The position numbers and the translations under genes are program-made. 64,000 nucleotides of DNA from assembly GCF_014201655.1 (NCBI RefSeq), contig NZ_JACHEX010000002.1, positions 248,001 to 312,000 on the forward strand, in the 5' to 3' direction. The DNA is from Thermosipho japonicus (GTDB lineage: Bacteria; Thermotogota; Thermotogae; Thermotogales; Fervidobacteriaceae). The notes beneath the pieces were generated by a model that was not told the origin of the DNA, did not search any database, and saw only the letters and a program-made list of their open reading frames with translations. Below are positions 43,328 through 52,708 of the stretch, one piece after another (positions within the stretch are counted from its first letter, which is position 1; each line of letters opens with the position of its first letter).

Positions 43328-44932
43328 TTGGAGTGGTTTAGAAAATTTTTAGATTCATTTTCTAAGTTTCCTGATTTTTGGAAAGGCTTAAAAAAGAATC
43401 AAAAAATTACTATGCTTTCACTTTTAGCAGCAATTTTAATTGCTATAGTTTTAACTGTTATATTAAATGCTCCAAAGTATGTTCTCTTAATCTCAGCCAA
43501 TAATGAAACAGATGCTGGAGCTATTATTCAGCAACTTGAATCACAAGGGATACCTTACAAAGTAGAAGCTGGAAATAGAATATTTATTCCATCATCTTAT
43601 AACGTATATGAAGTAAGAATGAAATTAGCATCTAGCGGAGCTTTAGGCTCTTCAACTAAAGGTTTTGAACTACTTGACCAAAGCAGTTTTGGTGCTACAA
43701 GCTTTGACAAACAAGTAAATTATCAGCGAGCATTACAAGGTGAATTAGAAAGAACAATTGCAACAATCAATGGAGTAAAATTTGCAAGGGTACACCTTAC
43801 TTTGCCAAAATATACATACTATGTTCGTGGTGAAATGGCAGAAACAAGAGCCTCTGTCCAGTTAGTGCTTGATCCAGGCGTTAGTCTTTCAAAAGAGCAA
43901 ATTAAGGGTATCATTTAACTTCTAACTGGAGCAGTAGAAGGTTTGAAACCAGAAAACGTTAAGGTTATCGACAACTATGGAAGGGCTCTAAGTGATTTAG
44001 TAAATTTCGATGATAATACAGTTTCAGCTTCAACAAAAGTCGAATTAAAAATGCAATTAGAAAGTTACTATAAAAAAAAGATTCAACCTGCACTTGAAAC
44101 AGTATTTGGTTTTGGTACAGTAGAAGTCATTCCAGATGTAAAATTGAACTGGCAAAAGGCAGAAAAAACAATAACAACATACAGCACACCAAAGGGTGGG
44201 CTTATCAGAAGTCAAGAAACCGAAAGTGAAAAAAGTACTACAGCTCCTGCAGACGGTGGCCCAGTTGGAACTGAATCAAATATACCAACTACATACTATC
44301 AAAGTGCTGAAGGATCAAACATTACTTTATATGAGAAAAATCATCAAATTACAAACTATGAACTAAATAAAATCGTTGAAAACATTGTTCAAAATAACGA
44401 AGGTGAGATAGAAAACATATCACTTTCCGTTATTATAGATTCTTCCTCAACAGTGTTTAATAAAATTTCAAAAGATGAAATAAATAAAATGGTTTCAGAT
44501 GTTATAGAAAAAAGCATAGCTGCAAATTCTAGTCCGTCCGCAATTTCATACTCTCTTGCATTCATTCCATTTAGCAGAGAAACAGAAGAAGAATTTTCAA
44601 AAATAATAGAGCAACAAACAAAACAAAAAGAGTTTCTTTACAAAGCAGGTCTCTTGCTAATAGCTACAATTCTTGTATTTTTTGGAACATATGGTTTTCT
44701 AATGCAATTAAAGAAAGTAAAAGCAAGAAAACTTGTCTTGCAAAGGTACAAAATGCTTGAAGAAGAAGTTCAAAAGGTTATGGAAGAAAAAACTAGCGAA
44801 GAAGCTGAAGAAATTCTTTCAGAAGCACAGAAAGTTATTGAAGAGCTTAGAGATTATGCAAAACAACTTGCAGTTAAGTCACCAGAAGAAGTAGCATCAA
44901 TAATAAAGATCTGGATTTCGGAAAGAGGGTGA
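43328..44932 (+). pseudogene. fliF: Flagellar M-ring protein FliF, interrupted by an in-frame TAA
   Basis: FliF forms the MS ring, the membrane base of the flagellum. Codons 1-196 (start TTG 43328 with GAGGTG 6 nt upstream) include a membrane helix (MLSLLAAILIAIVLTVI) and the ring domains ending LSKEQIKGII. TAA at 43916-43918 follows. The same frame then continues LLTGAVEGLKPENVKVIDNY to the true end at 44932, with the second membrane helix (AGLLLIATILVFFGTYGFL) and the C-terminal FliG-binding helix. Restored length is 534 residues, as expected, and both parts remain well conserved. The stop replaces a residue that is Tyr or His in FliF proteins I recall; TAT/TAC to TAA is one change. A TTG at 43943 could restart translation. 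Inactivation, readthrough and sequence error are all possible. Confidence 0.85.
43916..43918 (+). other. Premature TAA codon inside fliF
   Basis: The triplet lies in the context ATC ATT TAA CTT CTA, in frame with coding sequence on both sides. There is no frameshift or lost segment: flanking residues GII and LLTGAVEGL align directly with normal FliF. Confidence 0.9.
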
Positions 44933-44936
44933 ACAT

Positions 44937-45947
44937 ATGGCCGAGAAATCTAGTATACCTGGAAAAAGAAAAGCCGCTATTTTACTTGTTTTAATGGGGC
45001 CTGAAAATGCTGCAAATGTACTTAAAAATCTTGACGAATCAGATGTAGAACAGTTGACAATAGAAATTGCAAATTTAGGAAATGTTAAAGATGATGAAAA
45101 GCAAGAAGTTTTACAAGAATTTAAAGAACTATCAAAAGCTCGTGAAATGTTACTATCCGGTGGTATTGAATATGCAAAAGAAATGCTCATAAAGGCATTT
45201 GGTCCAGAAAGAGCAATGAAAGTAATAGAAAGACTTGTTTCTAACCTGCAAGTTAAACCATTTGAGTTTATGAGACTTGCAGATCCCATGCAAGTCGTTA
45301 ACTTTTTACAATCAGAACATCCCCAAACTATTGCTTTGGTATTAAGCTTTTTGGATCCACCGCTTGCTGCAAAAGTCTTATCTGCACTGCCAGAAAAAAT
45401 TCAAGCAGAAGTCGTTAAAAGAATTGCTCTGCTCGATAGAGCTTCACCTGATATTGTTAGAGAGATTGAAAAGAATCTTGAAAAGAAATTCAGCGGTCTT
45501 GGTGTCCAAACATTAAGTCAGGTTGGCGGTATAGATACTGCTGCTGAAATTATCAATAACATCGATAGAGCCACTGAAAAATCTATCATGGAAAAGCTTG
45601 GGTATGAATCTCCAGAACTTGCAGAAGAGATTAGGAGAAGACTATTTGTCTTTGAAGATCTTCTTAAACTTGATGATAGATCCATACAACTTGTTTTACG
45701 TGAAGTTGATACAAGAGACCTTGCCGTAGCACTAAAAGGTGCTTCTGAAGAACTAAAAGAAAAGATATTTAATAACATGTCAAAGAGGGCTGCTCAACTA
45801 TTAAAAGATGAATTAGAATTTATGGGACCAGTTCGTATTAAAGATGTTGAAGAAGCACAACAAAAAATTATTAATGTTGTAAGAAGACTTGAGGAAGCTG
45901 GAGAAATTGTTATCGCAAGAGGTGGAGGAGAAGAACTAATAGTTTAG
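44937..45947 (+). CDS. fliG: Flagellar motor switch protein FliG
   Basis: A 336-residue switch protein that sits on the MS ring and transmits torque. The N-terminal FliF-binding domain starts GKRKAAILLVLMGPENAANV. The middle domain has EHPQTIALVLSFLDPPLAAK, the EHPQT motif for FliM contact (about residue 123). The C-terminal torque domain holds FVFEDLLKLDDRSIQLVLRE (about 235-255) and ends DELEFMGPVRIKDVEEAQQK. All key parts are intact, in contrast to fliF 4 nt upstream. AGAGGGTGA precedes the ATG. Confidence 0.96.
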   Translation: MAEKSSIPGKRKAAILLVLMGPENAANVLKNLDESDVEQLTIEIANLGNVKDDEKQEVLQEFKELSKAREMLLSGGIEYAKEMLIKAFGPERAMKVIERLVSNLQVKPFEFMRLADPMQVVNFLQSEHPQTIALVLSFLDPPLAAKVLSALPEKIQAEVVKRIALLDRASPDIVREIEKNLEKKFSGLGVQTLSQVGGIDTAAEIINNIDRATEKSIMEKLGYESPELAEEIRRRLFVFEDLLKLDDRSIQLVLREVDTRDLAVALKGASEELKEKIFNNMSKRAAQLLKDELEFMGPVRIKDVEEAQQKIINVVRRLEEAGEIVIARGGGEELIV

Positions 45948-45958
45948 GAGGAAACTTA

Positions 45959-46519
45959 ATGTTAGATGAAAATGTATACTGTGTCATGGATACAGAAACA
46001 ACGGGATTAAACCCTTATTTTGGTGATAGAATAATCGAGATTGCAATTGTACCTGTATACAAAAATAAAATCGTCAAAAAATGGATCTACCACTCTCTTG
46101 TAAACCCGAATATAAGGATACCTGCTCTTACTGAAAAGATACACGGAATATCGAATGATGCTATAACAGATGCTCCGTCTCTTGAAACTATTATTTCAAA
46201 TGTTAGAGCATATGCAAAAGACACTATTTTTGTAATGCATAACGCATATGTTGACCTTTCTTTTATTGATATTGCTACAAAAGAAATAGGAGAATTTCCT
46301 ATAAATTTTAGATATATTGATACACTTGAAATTTCACGGGTATTGTACAATAAAAAAAGAAGCTTGGAAAGCCTTGTAAAAGAATTTAAAATAGCAAATA
46401 AAGTACCACACCGTGCTCTTGAAGATGCCATATTAACAGCGAAGGTCTTTTTAAAACTCTCAGAAAAAATAGGCTATAATAACATAAATGAATTTATAAG
46501 AATATGGGGGGATAGGTAA
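45959..46519 (+). CDS. DnaQ-like 3'-5' exonuclease
   Basis: A 186-residue DEDDh exonuclease. Exo I is VMDTETTGLNP (about 9-19), Exo II is FVMHNAYVDLSFID (about 90-103) and Exo III is HRALEDAILTAKVF (about 153-166) with the conserved His and Asp. This matches the proofreading domain of PolC or the epsilon subunit of DNA polymerase III, but as a separate short protein. GGAGG precedes the ATG. It could proofread for a replicative polymerase or act in repair; which polymerase it serves is not shown. Confidence 0.9.
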   Translation: MLDENVYCVMDTETTGLNPYFGDRIIEIAIVPVYKNKIVKKWIYHSLVNPNIRIPALTEKIHGISNDAITDAPSLETIISNVRAYAKDTIFVMHNAYVDLSFIDIATKEIGEFPINFRYIDTLEISRVLYNKKRSLESLVKEFKIANKVPHRALEDAILTAKVFLKLSEKIGYNNINEFIRIWGDR

Positions 46520-47751
46520 TGGTTAAAAATTTTATTTTAGATACAAACGTTTTAATACATGATCCACAATCAATTTACTCTTTTGAAGACAATAATGTAA
46601 TAATACCTCTTCCAGTTTTAGAAGAATTAGATAACTTGAAAAGACATTCCGGGGGACTTGGAAAATTTGCAAGAGATGCTATAAGGGAGTTAGACAATTT
46701 AAGAAAACTTGGAAAACTCTCAGAAGGTATAAAACTAAAAAATGGAGGAACATTAAAGGTAATTTCGCTTAAAAAAAGCGATCATGAAAATATAGATTTT
46801 TTATATGAAAAGTACATCGACAATTGGATATTAGTTTACACACTACATGTAATGAAAAATTCTAAAAATCCCACCTTTTTGGTTTCAAAAGATATTAATT
46901 TAAGGGTTAAAGCCGATGCTCTTGGAATCCCATCTCAAGATTATCTAACTGATAGATCAGATCTTGAAACTCTAAATCCTGGTTATTTTGAAACATCTAA
47001 CGTTGATATGCTCGATAAATCAAATTTATTTCCTAATTCCTATATAATTTCCAGAGATAAATACTTTAGATATGACGGGGAAAATTTACTTGAAATGAAA
47101 AAACACATTCAAGCCTGGAATGTAAAACCAAGAAATAGAGAACAATTTTTTGCAATGGACGCATTACTAAATGATGATATAAAACTTGTTTCACTGATCG
47201 GAATAGCTGGAACTGGCAAAACCTTTATTACACTCGCTTGCGCTCTTGAAAAGACTGTAACAGAACAAAAATACGAAAAGATAATTGTTGCAAGGCCACT
47301 TGTCGCTATGGGTGGAAAAGACATAGGATATTTACCGGGAAATATTGAAGAAAAAATGAAACCATGGATGTCACCAATATACGATAATCTTGAATATCTT
47401 TTCAAAATTTCAAACATAAATATGAAAGAATTTATGAAAAAGGAAATAATAGATATAGAAGCTTTAACATACATTAGAGGTAGATCAATACCTAATCAAT
47501 TCATTATTATTGATGAAGCACAAAACCTAACACCACATGAGATAAAAACTATTCTTACAAGAGCAGGAGAAAATACAAAAGTTGTTCTCCTTGGTGATCC
47601 ATATCAAATAGATACACCTTACCTTGATAAAGATAGCAACGGACTTGTATACGCTGCAACAAAATTCTTAAATAGCAAATTATCTGCACATGTTGTTCTA
47701 AAAAAAGGTGAGCGTTCACTACTTGCTAGTGAAGCAGCAAATCTTCTCTAA
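46519..47751 (+). CDS. PIN-PhoH fusion ATPase (YlaK-like)
   Basis: A 410-residue two-domain protein. Residues 1-135 are a PIN nuclease domain: FILDTNVLIHDP with the first Asp, PLPVLEELDNLKRHSGGLGK, and a later FLVSKDINLRVKA. Residues about 195-405 are a PhoH ATPase with Walker A GIAGTGKTFIT (about 232) and Walker B FIIIDEAQNLTP (about 329). The family is thought to couple RNA unwinding to cleavage; the biological target is unsettled. It overlaps the exonuclease stop by one base. Confidence 0.92.
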   Translation: MVKNFILDTNVLIHDPQSIYSFEDNNVIIPLPVLEELDNLKRHSGGLGKFARDAIRELDNLRKLGKLSEGIKLKNGGTLKVISLKKSDHENIDFLYEKYIDNWILVYTLHVMKNSKNPTFLVSKDINLRVKADALGIPSQDYLTDRSDLETLNPGYFETSNVDMLDKSNLFPNSYIISRDKYFRYDGENLLEMKKHIQAWNVKPRNREQFFAMDALLNDDIKLVSLIGIAGTGKTFITLACALEKTVTEQKYEKIIVARPLVAMGGKDIGYLPGNIEEKMKPWMSPIYDNLEYLFKISNINMKEFMKKEIIDIEALTYIRGRSIPNQFIIIDEAQNLTPHEIKTILTRAGENTKVVLLGDPYQIDTPYLDKDSNGLVYAATKFLNSKLSAHVVLKKGERSLLASEAANLL

Positions 47752-47766
47752 GGGGGTTTTAGATAT

Positions 47767-48324
47767 ATGGAAATAAAAGTTTCTAATCTAGAATTATTCA
47801 GTGTTCCATTTGGAATAAGTGTTCTCTGGAATCTTATTTTTCAAGCAAAAATAAATCTTATTGACAAACTATCAAAGCAATACGAAAACGCTCATTTTGT
47901 GTTTTCAAACATTCTTGGTGAGTTTGGAATGTATGATAAGGTAAATGAAATTCTTTCAGCATATTTTAACAACTACAGCATAACTGACGAAGAACTTGAT
48001 TTTAACTCCTCACCTATAAACAATATACCAATTATACAAATAGATAATGAAAAGCAAAAATTTGAAACTGAAACAATTGGAATTTTTTATCCTTCTGATC
48101 TTTCAAATCTTCCTGAAAAGAAATACTCAAAAAATATCATTGTTTTAAAACAAATTGTTGATCAAAAAAAGTATGAAAAATTATCCGAAGATTATATTGT
48201 TATAGGAGATTTTGAAAAGCTAGAATACAAAAATCTTCTTGAAAGAAAAGTGACAGATCTTACCCAAGATGACACCACAAAATCTTTCTTGTTAAAGGTT
48301 TTAAGAGGTGATAAAGTATGTTGA
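47767..48324 (+). CDS. Unknown protein, possible degenerate SbcD/YhaO-type partner
   Basis: A 185-residue soluble protein of unrecognised family. It lies where a nuclease subunit (SbcD/YhaO) would precede a Rad50/YhaN-type ATPase and overlaps that gene by 7 nt. No phosphoesterase metal motif (DxH, GD, GNHD, GHxH) is intact. A late segment, EDYIVIGDFEKLEYK (about 145-159), vaguely resembles the DYIALGHxH region of SbcD with the histidines lost. The N-terminal 40 residues (LFSVPFGISVLWNLIFQAKI) are mildly hydrophobic. AGGGGG precedes the ATG. A regulatory or structural partner of the ATPase is my inference only. Confidence 0.6.
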   Translation: MEIKVSNLELFSVPFGISVLWNLIFQAKINLIDKLSKQYENAHFVFSNILGEFGMYDKVNEILSAYFNNYSITDEELDFNSSPINNIPIIQIDNEKQKFETETIGIFYPSDLSNLPEKKYSKNIIVLKQIVDQKKYEKLSEDYIVIGDFEKLEYKNLLERKVTDLTQDDTTKSFLLKVLRGDKVC

Positions 48325-50774
48325 TCAAAAAAGTTAAAATCAATGGATTCGGAAAATTAAAAAATAAAGAAATAAAATTTAAACCAGGCCTAAATGTTAT
48401 TTTTGGGCCAAATTCATCTGGAAAAACAACACTAGCATATTTTCTATTAAATTCTCTTTCAAAACCAGGTAATGAAATAAAGAAGTACGAGCCATGGAAT
48501 CATTTTGAATTTGGCGGAGAAATTTCAACCGATGAAGGTGATTTTAAAGTCGACTTTCTCAATGGTGAATTTAACTCTTTAGTCGACAGAGAACTTTTAG
48601 AAACTATTGGATTTATAATGGAAGATGAAAAACTTGATACAATAAAGGAAAAAGATGCTTTTGTAATAAGTTACATGAAAAAAAGGATGCAAAAAAATGA
48701 ATGGGGCTTAAAACTAACAGATGCAATTAACAAAACTGATGAGTATGCAAATGAAATTCAATTATGTATTGAAAATATAAGCAAACAAATATCTGAAATT
48801 GATAGCTACATTGATTCAGTAAAAGAAAAAATAAAAAATTATAACAATAAAATATCGAAAAAAAATGAATTAAAAAGAAAGAGTGAGCAGTTAAAGCAAA
48901 TATTAGAAGAAAAAGAAGAAGAAATATCAAACTTAAAAAGAGAGTATATTCAAGAAATAACAGAAAAAATAAACTCTTTAAAAACTGAAAGAGATAAACT
49001 TAACTTAAACCTCAAAGAATATCTCAAATTTTCAAAGATTGACAGAGATACAGTTTCTCAAGCAAAAGAACTCTTGGAAACAATTGAGGTTTTAGAAAAC
49101 AACATCAAATCAATTTCTTCTCAGCTTGAAGAACTTGAAAATAACTTTTCTTCAATAGAAAATACCCTTAATGAAAAGATGAGAAACTTAAATATAGAAA
49201 ATGAAAAAGACCTTGAAAAGGTAAATTTAAAGATCAAAAATTTATCACTTTTAAAGAAGTTGTATGATGAAAAGAAAACAAAACTTGAAAATATATTAGA
49301 AGAAAATCCTCTCTGGAAGTTATTTACAGAAAATGAAGAAATAATTGAAGAAGTTGAAAAGCAAGAAGCAATTTATAGAGAAAATCAAGCAAAGATTCAA
49401 AATAAAATCGAAGAAAACGAAAAAGTACTAAAAAAATTGAATTCATCTATAAAAGTTCATAAAGACTTTTCGTTTGTCTTCTTTTTTGCAGCTATAATAT
49501 CTTTACTTCTTGGGTTTGTTATGAGAAATATAAATATATGGTTATTTTTTGGAGCAGCATTCACCGGCTTTATAGGTTTATTTGAAACAATTCTTTGGAG
49601 AAAGATAGAATCAAGAATGGATGAAGTGAAAGCAGAAATTCAGGAACTTACAAAGAAGAAAATGATACGTCCAACCTACTTGAGCATTTTAAAGGACTAT
49701 AATCTAAAATCAATAAAGGAATTAAGACAAAAATACTATGAATTTATAGAATGGAAAACCAGAAAAAAAGAATATAATCAAGTTAGTGAAGAATTTAAAA
49801 ATTTAGAATCTGAAATACTTAGAGAGTTAAAGGATTTCAACTTGGGAAGCGCAGCTCAAATAATTGATTCAGGTATTGCATACCTTGAAAAATTATACAA
49901 TGATATCCAAAAACTACTCCTTTCAAAATCCTCTATTGAAAGAGAAATTGCTAAATTAAACGAAGAATTAGAAAGAATGAAAGCTAAAAGAGAAGAAAGC
50001 TTTACCAGCTTAAACAAGATGTTGGAGGAACTTAAAATTTCAATTGATGAAATAAAAGACTTTGAGAATATATACAATGAATATTTGAAAATTAAAGAAA
50101 CAATAACAAAAATAGATTCTGAAATTGAAAAATTTGAAAATATCCTTTCCGAAGAAATATACCCAGAATATATAATGTCAAAAATATATGAAACCGAGAA
50201 ATTAAGAGATGAACTAAATTCATATGAAAAGGAGCTACAAGAAGATGTTGAAAAAGCTCCAGAATTTAGTGAAATACTTGAAAATTTAAAAAAGAGAGAT
50301 GAACTTTCAAGAAAACTTGAAACTCTAAAAGGATATTATTCAAACATTGAAGTATCAAAACAAATTCTTCAAAAAAATCTTGAAGAATACGTTGAAACAT
50401 ATGGTAAGAAATTTAAAGAAGAATTTACTAAAATACTTCTTTCTATTACAAACGAACCCTTACCATTAATAGTTGAAGAAAACCTATCAGTTAGATTGAA
50501 CATTAACGGTGAAAAACTCAATCCAAATGAATTTTTAAGCGCTGCAACATTTGACCAATTATTGTTTGCATACAAAATAGCATTATATAGAACTATGTCT
50601 GAACACAACTTGCCACTTGTAATAGATAACGCACTTATAAGATATGATAATACTAGATTACAAAAAACACTGGAAATATTAGATGAAGAATCAAAACGAA
50701 GACAGATAATCCTATTAACAAGCGATGAAAGGCTCAAAAATAAATTTAAAGAAGCCTTGATATTGGAGGGATAA
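48318..50774 (+). CDS. YhaN/SbcC-like SMC-type ATPase with membrane hairpin
   Basis: An 818-residue protein. Walker A is FGPNSSGKTTLAYF (about 31-44). Long coiled coils (about 150-375 and 440-700) flank a two-helix membrane hairpin (FSFVFFFAAIISLLLGFVM, then IWLFFGAAFTGFIGLFETI, about 380-430), as in YhaN-like proteins. The C-terminal half of the ATPase has a signature-like FLSAATFDQLLFAYKIAL (about 735-752) and Walker B LPLVIDNALIRYD. In canonical relatives the signature is LSxGT and the residue after the Walker B Asp is acidic; here they are LSAAT and Asn. ATP hydrolysis may thus be weak. Family members act in DNA-end processing, but this role is uncertain here. Confidence 0.82.
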   Translation: MLIKKVKINGFGKLKNKEIKFKPGLNVIFGPNSSGKTTLAYFLLNSLSKPGNEIKKYEPWNHFEFGGEISTDEGDFKVDFLNGEFNSLVDRELLETIGFIMEDEKLDTIKEKDAFVISYMKKRMQKNEWGLKLTDAINKTDEYANEIQLCIENISKQISEIDSYIDSVKEKIKNYNNKISKKNELKRKSEQLKQILEEKEEEISNLKREYIQEITEKINSLKTERDKLNLNLKEYLKFSKIDRDTVSQAKELLETIEVLENNIKSISSQLEELENNFSSIENTLNEKMRNLNIENEKDLEKVNLKIKNLSLLKKLYDEKKTKLENILEENPLWKLFTENEEIIEEVEKQEAIYRENQAKIQNKIEENEKVLKKLNSSIKVHKDFSFVFFFAAIISLLLGFVMRNINIWLFFGAAFTGFIGLFETILWRKIESRMDEVKAEIQELTKKKMIRPTYLSILKDYNLKSIKELRQKYYEFIEWKTRKKEYNQVSEEFKNLESEILRELKDFNLGSAAQIIDSGIAYLEKLYNDIQKLLLSKSSIEREIAKLNEELERMKAKREESFTSLNKMLEELKISIDEIKDFENIYNEYLKIKETITKIDSEIEKFENILSEEIYPEYIMSKIYETEKLRDELNSYEKELQEDVEKAPEFSEILENLKKRDELSRKLETLKGYYSNIEVSKQILQKNLEEYVETYGKKFKEEFTKILLSITNEPLPLIVEENLSVRLNINGEKLNPNEFLSAATFDQLLFAYKIALYRTMSEHNLPLVIDNALIRYDNTRLQKTLEILDEESKRRQIILLTSDERLKNKFKEALILEG

Positions 50775-50777
50775 AAG

Positions 50778-51479
50778 ATGTACAAAAGGGTTCTTTTAAA
50801 ATTAAGTGGTGAAGTACTTAGTGGTGAAGGTGAAAAAGGATTTAATATTGACAAAATTATTTACCTTATCAATGAATTAAATTCCGTCCTGGAGTACGGT
50901 ACTAATATTGGGATAGTAATAGGAGCCGGAAACCTTTTCAGGGGAAGAGAAATGAAAGAATTATCTCCCACAATTGCAGACCAAATTGGAATGTTAGGAA
51001 CCGTAATCAACGCATTATACCTTAAGGATCTATTTGAAAAACATGGGCTAAGAACTGTTGTGGTTTCACAGGTTACCTCACTTCCATCAATTAGACCTAT
51101 TCATTATGATGATATAAATCTTTATTTTGATGCGGGGTACCTTGTAATTTTTGCAGGTGGTACAAGCAACCCATTCTTTACAACTGATACTGCTGCAGCT
51201 TTGAGAGCTGTTGAAATGAAAGCAGATATATTAATTAAAGGCACAAAAGTTTCAGGAATATTTGATAAGGATCCAAAAAAATTTGAAGATGCAATAAAAT
51301 TTGATAAATTAACTTTTGATGATGCAATTGAAAAAGAATTAAAAATTATGGATACAGAAGCATTTTCGATTTGTAGACGATATAACATGAAAATTTTGGT
51401 AATAGACTTCTTCAAAAAAGGAAATTTACTGCGTGCAATTAGAGAAGAAAATGTTGGTACTTTGGTGGTGCCAAAATAA
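50778..51479 (+). CDS. pyrH: Uridylate kinase
   Basis: A 233-residue UMP kinase of the amino-acid kinase fold, forming UDP for nucleotide and cell-wall precursor synthesis. It starts YKRVLLKLSGEVLSGEG and has GIVIGAGNLFRGR (about 45-58), PFFTTDTAAALRAVEMKADI (about 133-152), LIKGTKVSGIFDKDPKKF and a final REENVGTLVVPK. The length is standard. GGAGGG precedes the ATG, overlapping the end of the ATPase gene. rbgA starts at the base after its stop. Confidence 0.96.
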   Translation: MYKRVLLKLSGEVLSGEGEKGFNIDKIIYLINELNSVLEYGTNIGIVIGAGNLFRGREMKELSPTIADQIGMLGTVINALYLKDLFEKHGLRTVVVSQVTSLPSIRPIHYDDINLYFDAGYLVIFAGGTSNPFFTTDTAAALRAVEMKADILIKGTKVSGIFDKDPKKFEDAIKFDKLTFDDAIEKELKIMDTEAFSICRRYNMKILVIDFFKKGNLLRAIREENVGTLVVPK

Positions 51480-52256
51480 ATGTGGTATCCCGGTCATATA
51501 AGTAAGGCAAAAAGGAAAATAAAAGAATACCTAAAAGCTGTCGATACTATAATGATAATTCTTGATGCAAGAGCTCCTCTTGCAACAACCGCCTTTGAAG
51601 AAAATATATTTTCACATAAAGATGTTTTGTTTGTTTTAAACAAAGCTGATCTTTCAAATGAGACATACAATAACCTCTGGGTTAAAGAAATTAGCAAAAC
51701 TAATCCTGTTATAACATTTTCAAAGAAAGAGTCAGTTGAAAAAATTAAAAAGTTTATTAAAACCTATTCAAAGGAAAAATTAAAAGAGACAAGGATACTA
51801 ATAGCTGGTGTTCCAAATGTTGGAAAATCATCTATAATAAACAAAATTTCTGGAAGAAAACTTGCAAAAACGGGAATGGCTCCTGGGATTACAAGGGGGC
51901 TTCAATGGATAAACCTTGGTAAAGTAAAGCTGCTTGATACTCCTGGAATACTATATTCAAAACTTTTTAATAAAGATGTGACCGCAAAATTACTTTTGAT
52001 TGGTAGTATTCCTGTAGAATCGGTTGATAAATATGATATAATTACACGTGCGTATGAAATTTTTAGTAATGAATTAAATATTAAGGAAACATTTGAAGAA
52101 TTTATAGAAAATTTTGGAAAAAAGCGTGGATATCTAGCAAAGGGCGGACTTGTAGATTTTGAAAGGGCAAAAAACAACTTTTTTAAGGCTGTTGCTGAAG
52201 GTAAATTTGGAAGGATGACATTTGACAAGGAGGTGCAACTATGGATGCAAAGATAA
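51480..52256 (+). CDS. rbgA: Ribosome biogenesis GTPase RbgA (YlqF)
   Basis: A 258-residue circularly permuted GTPase that helps late assembly of the 50S subunit. The motif order is G4 LNKADLS (about 57-63), G1 AGVPNVGKSSIINKI (about 108-122), G2 GITRGLQ and G3 LLDTPGI, the permuted order of the YlqF/YawG family. The opening MWYPGHISKAKRKIKEYLK is the YlqF signature. It starts at the first base after the pyrH stop codon and overlaps cheX by 16 nt. A TGATATAAT sequence inside it (52034-52042) could give cheX extra transcription. Confidence 0.94.
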   Translation: MWYPGHISKAKRKIKEYLKAVDTIMIILDARAPLATTAFEENIFSHKDVLFVLNKADLSNETYNNLWVKEISKTNPVITFSKKESVEKIKKFIKTYSKEKLKETRILIAGVPNVGKSSIINKISGRKLAKTGMAPGITRGLQWINLGKVKLLDTPGILYSKLFNKDVTAKLLLIGSIPVESVDKYDIITRAYEIFSNELNIKETFEEFIENFGKKRGYLAKGGLVDFERAKNNFFKAVAEGKFGRMTFDKEVQLWMQR

Positions 52257-52708
52257 TAAATTCTTTAATAACTGCGGTTAATTCAACTTTTAACATGGTA
52301 TTACAGGTAGAACCTAAGGTCTTAAAACCAGAGATCGCAAAAGGAATTGATCCAAAATACCCTATAGTCACAGTTATAGGTTTTAACGGCGATATAGATG
52401 GAAATTTAATTTACTCATTTAATGAAGAAACTGCAAAAAACGTTGTAAGTAAAATGATGGGAATGCCATATGACAACCTTGACGAGCTTGCACTAAGTGC
52501 ATTAGGAGAACTTGGAAATATGGCAAGTGGTTCAATAGCAATGAACCTTGAAAAAAACAATTATAAAGTCGACATAACACCTCCAACAGTTATAACAGGA
52601 AAAGAAATACAAATTACGGCTGAAGGTGTTATTCTAAAACTTCCTTTAAACATTTTCTCAGAAGGAGACTTTGAAATACACATGGTAATTAGAAGCGGGG
52701 GGAAATAA
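52241..52708 (+). CDS. cheX: Chemotaxis phosphatase CheX
   Basis: A 155-residue CheX/CheC-family protein that dephosphorylates CheY-P. The active-site helix reads ALGELGNMASGSIAMNL (about 86-102), with the conserved E-x-x-N pair (Glu and Asn of ELGN). TPPTVITGKEI precedes the dimerisation strand, as in Thermotoga CheX. Only one such helix is present, which fits CheX rather than CheC. AAGGAGGTG lies within rbgA. It shares a base with mtnN at TAATGA. A chemotaxis gene among housekeeping genes is typical for this lineage's scattered motility genes. Confidence 0.93.
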   Translation: MDAKIINSLITAVNSTFNMVLQVEPKVLKPEIAKGIDPKYPIVTVIGFNGDIDGNLIYSFNEETAKNVVSKMMGMPYDNLDELALSALGELGNMASGSIAMNLEKNNYKVDITPPTVITGKEIQITAEGVILKLPLNIFSEGDFEIHMVIRSGGK

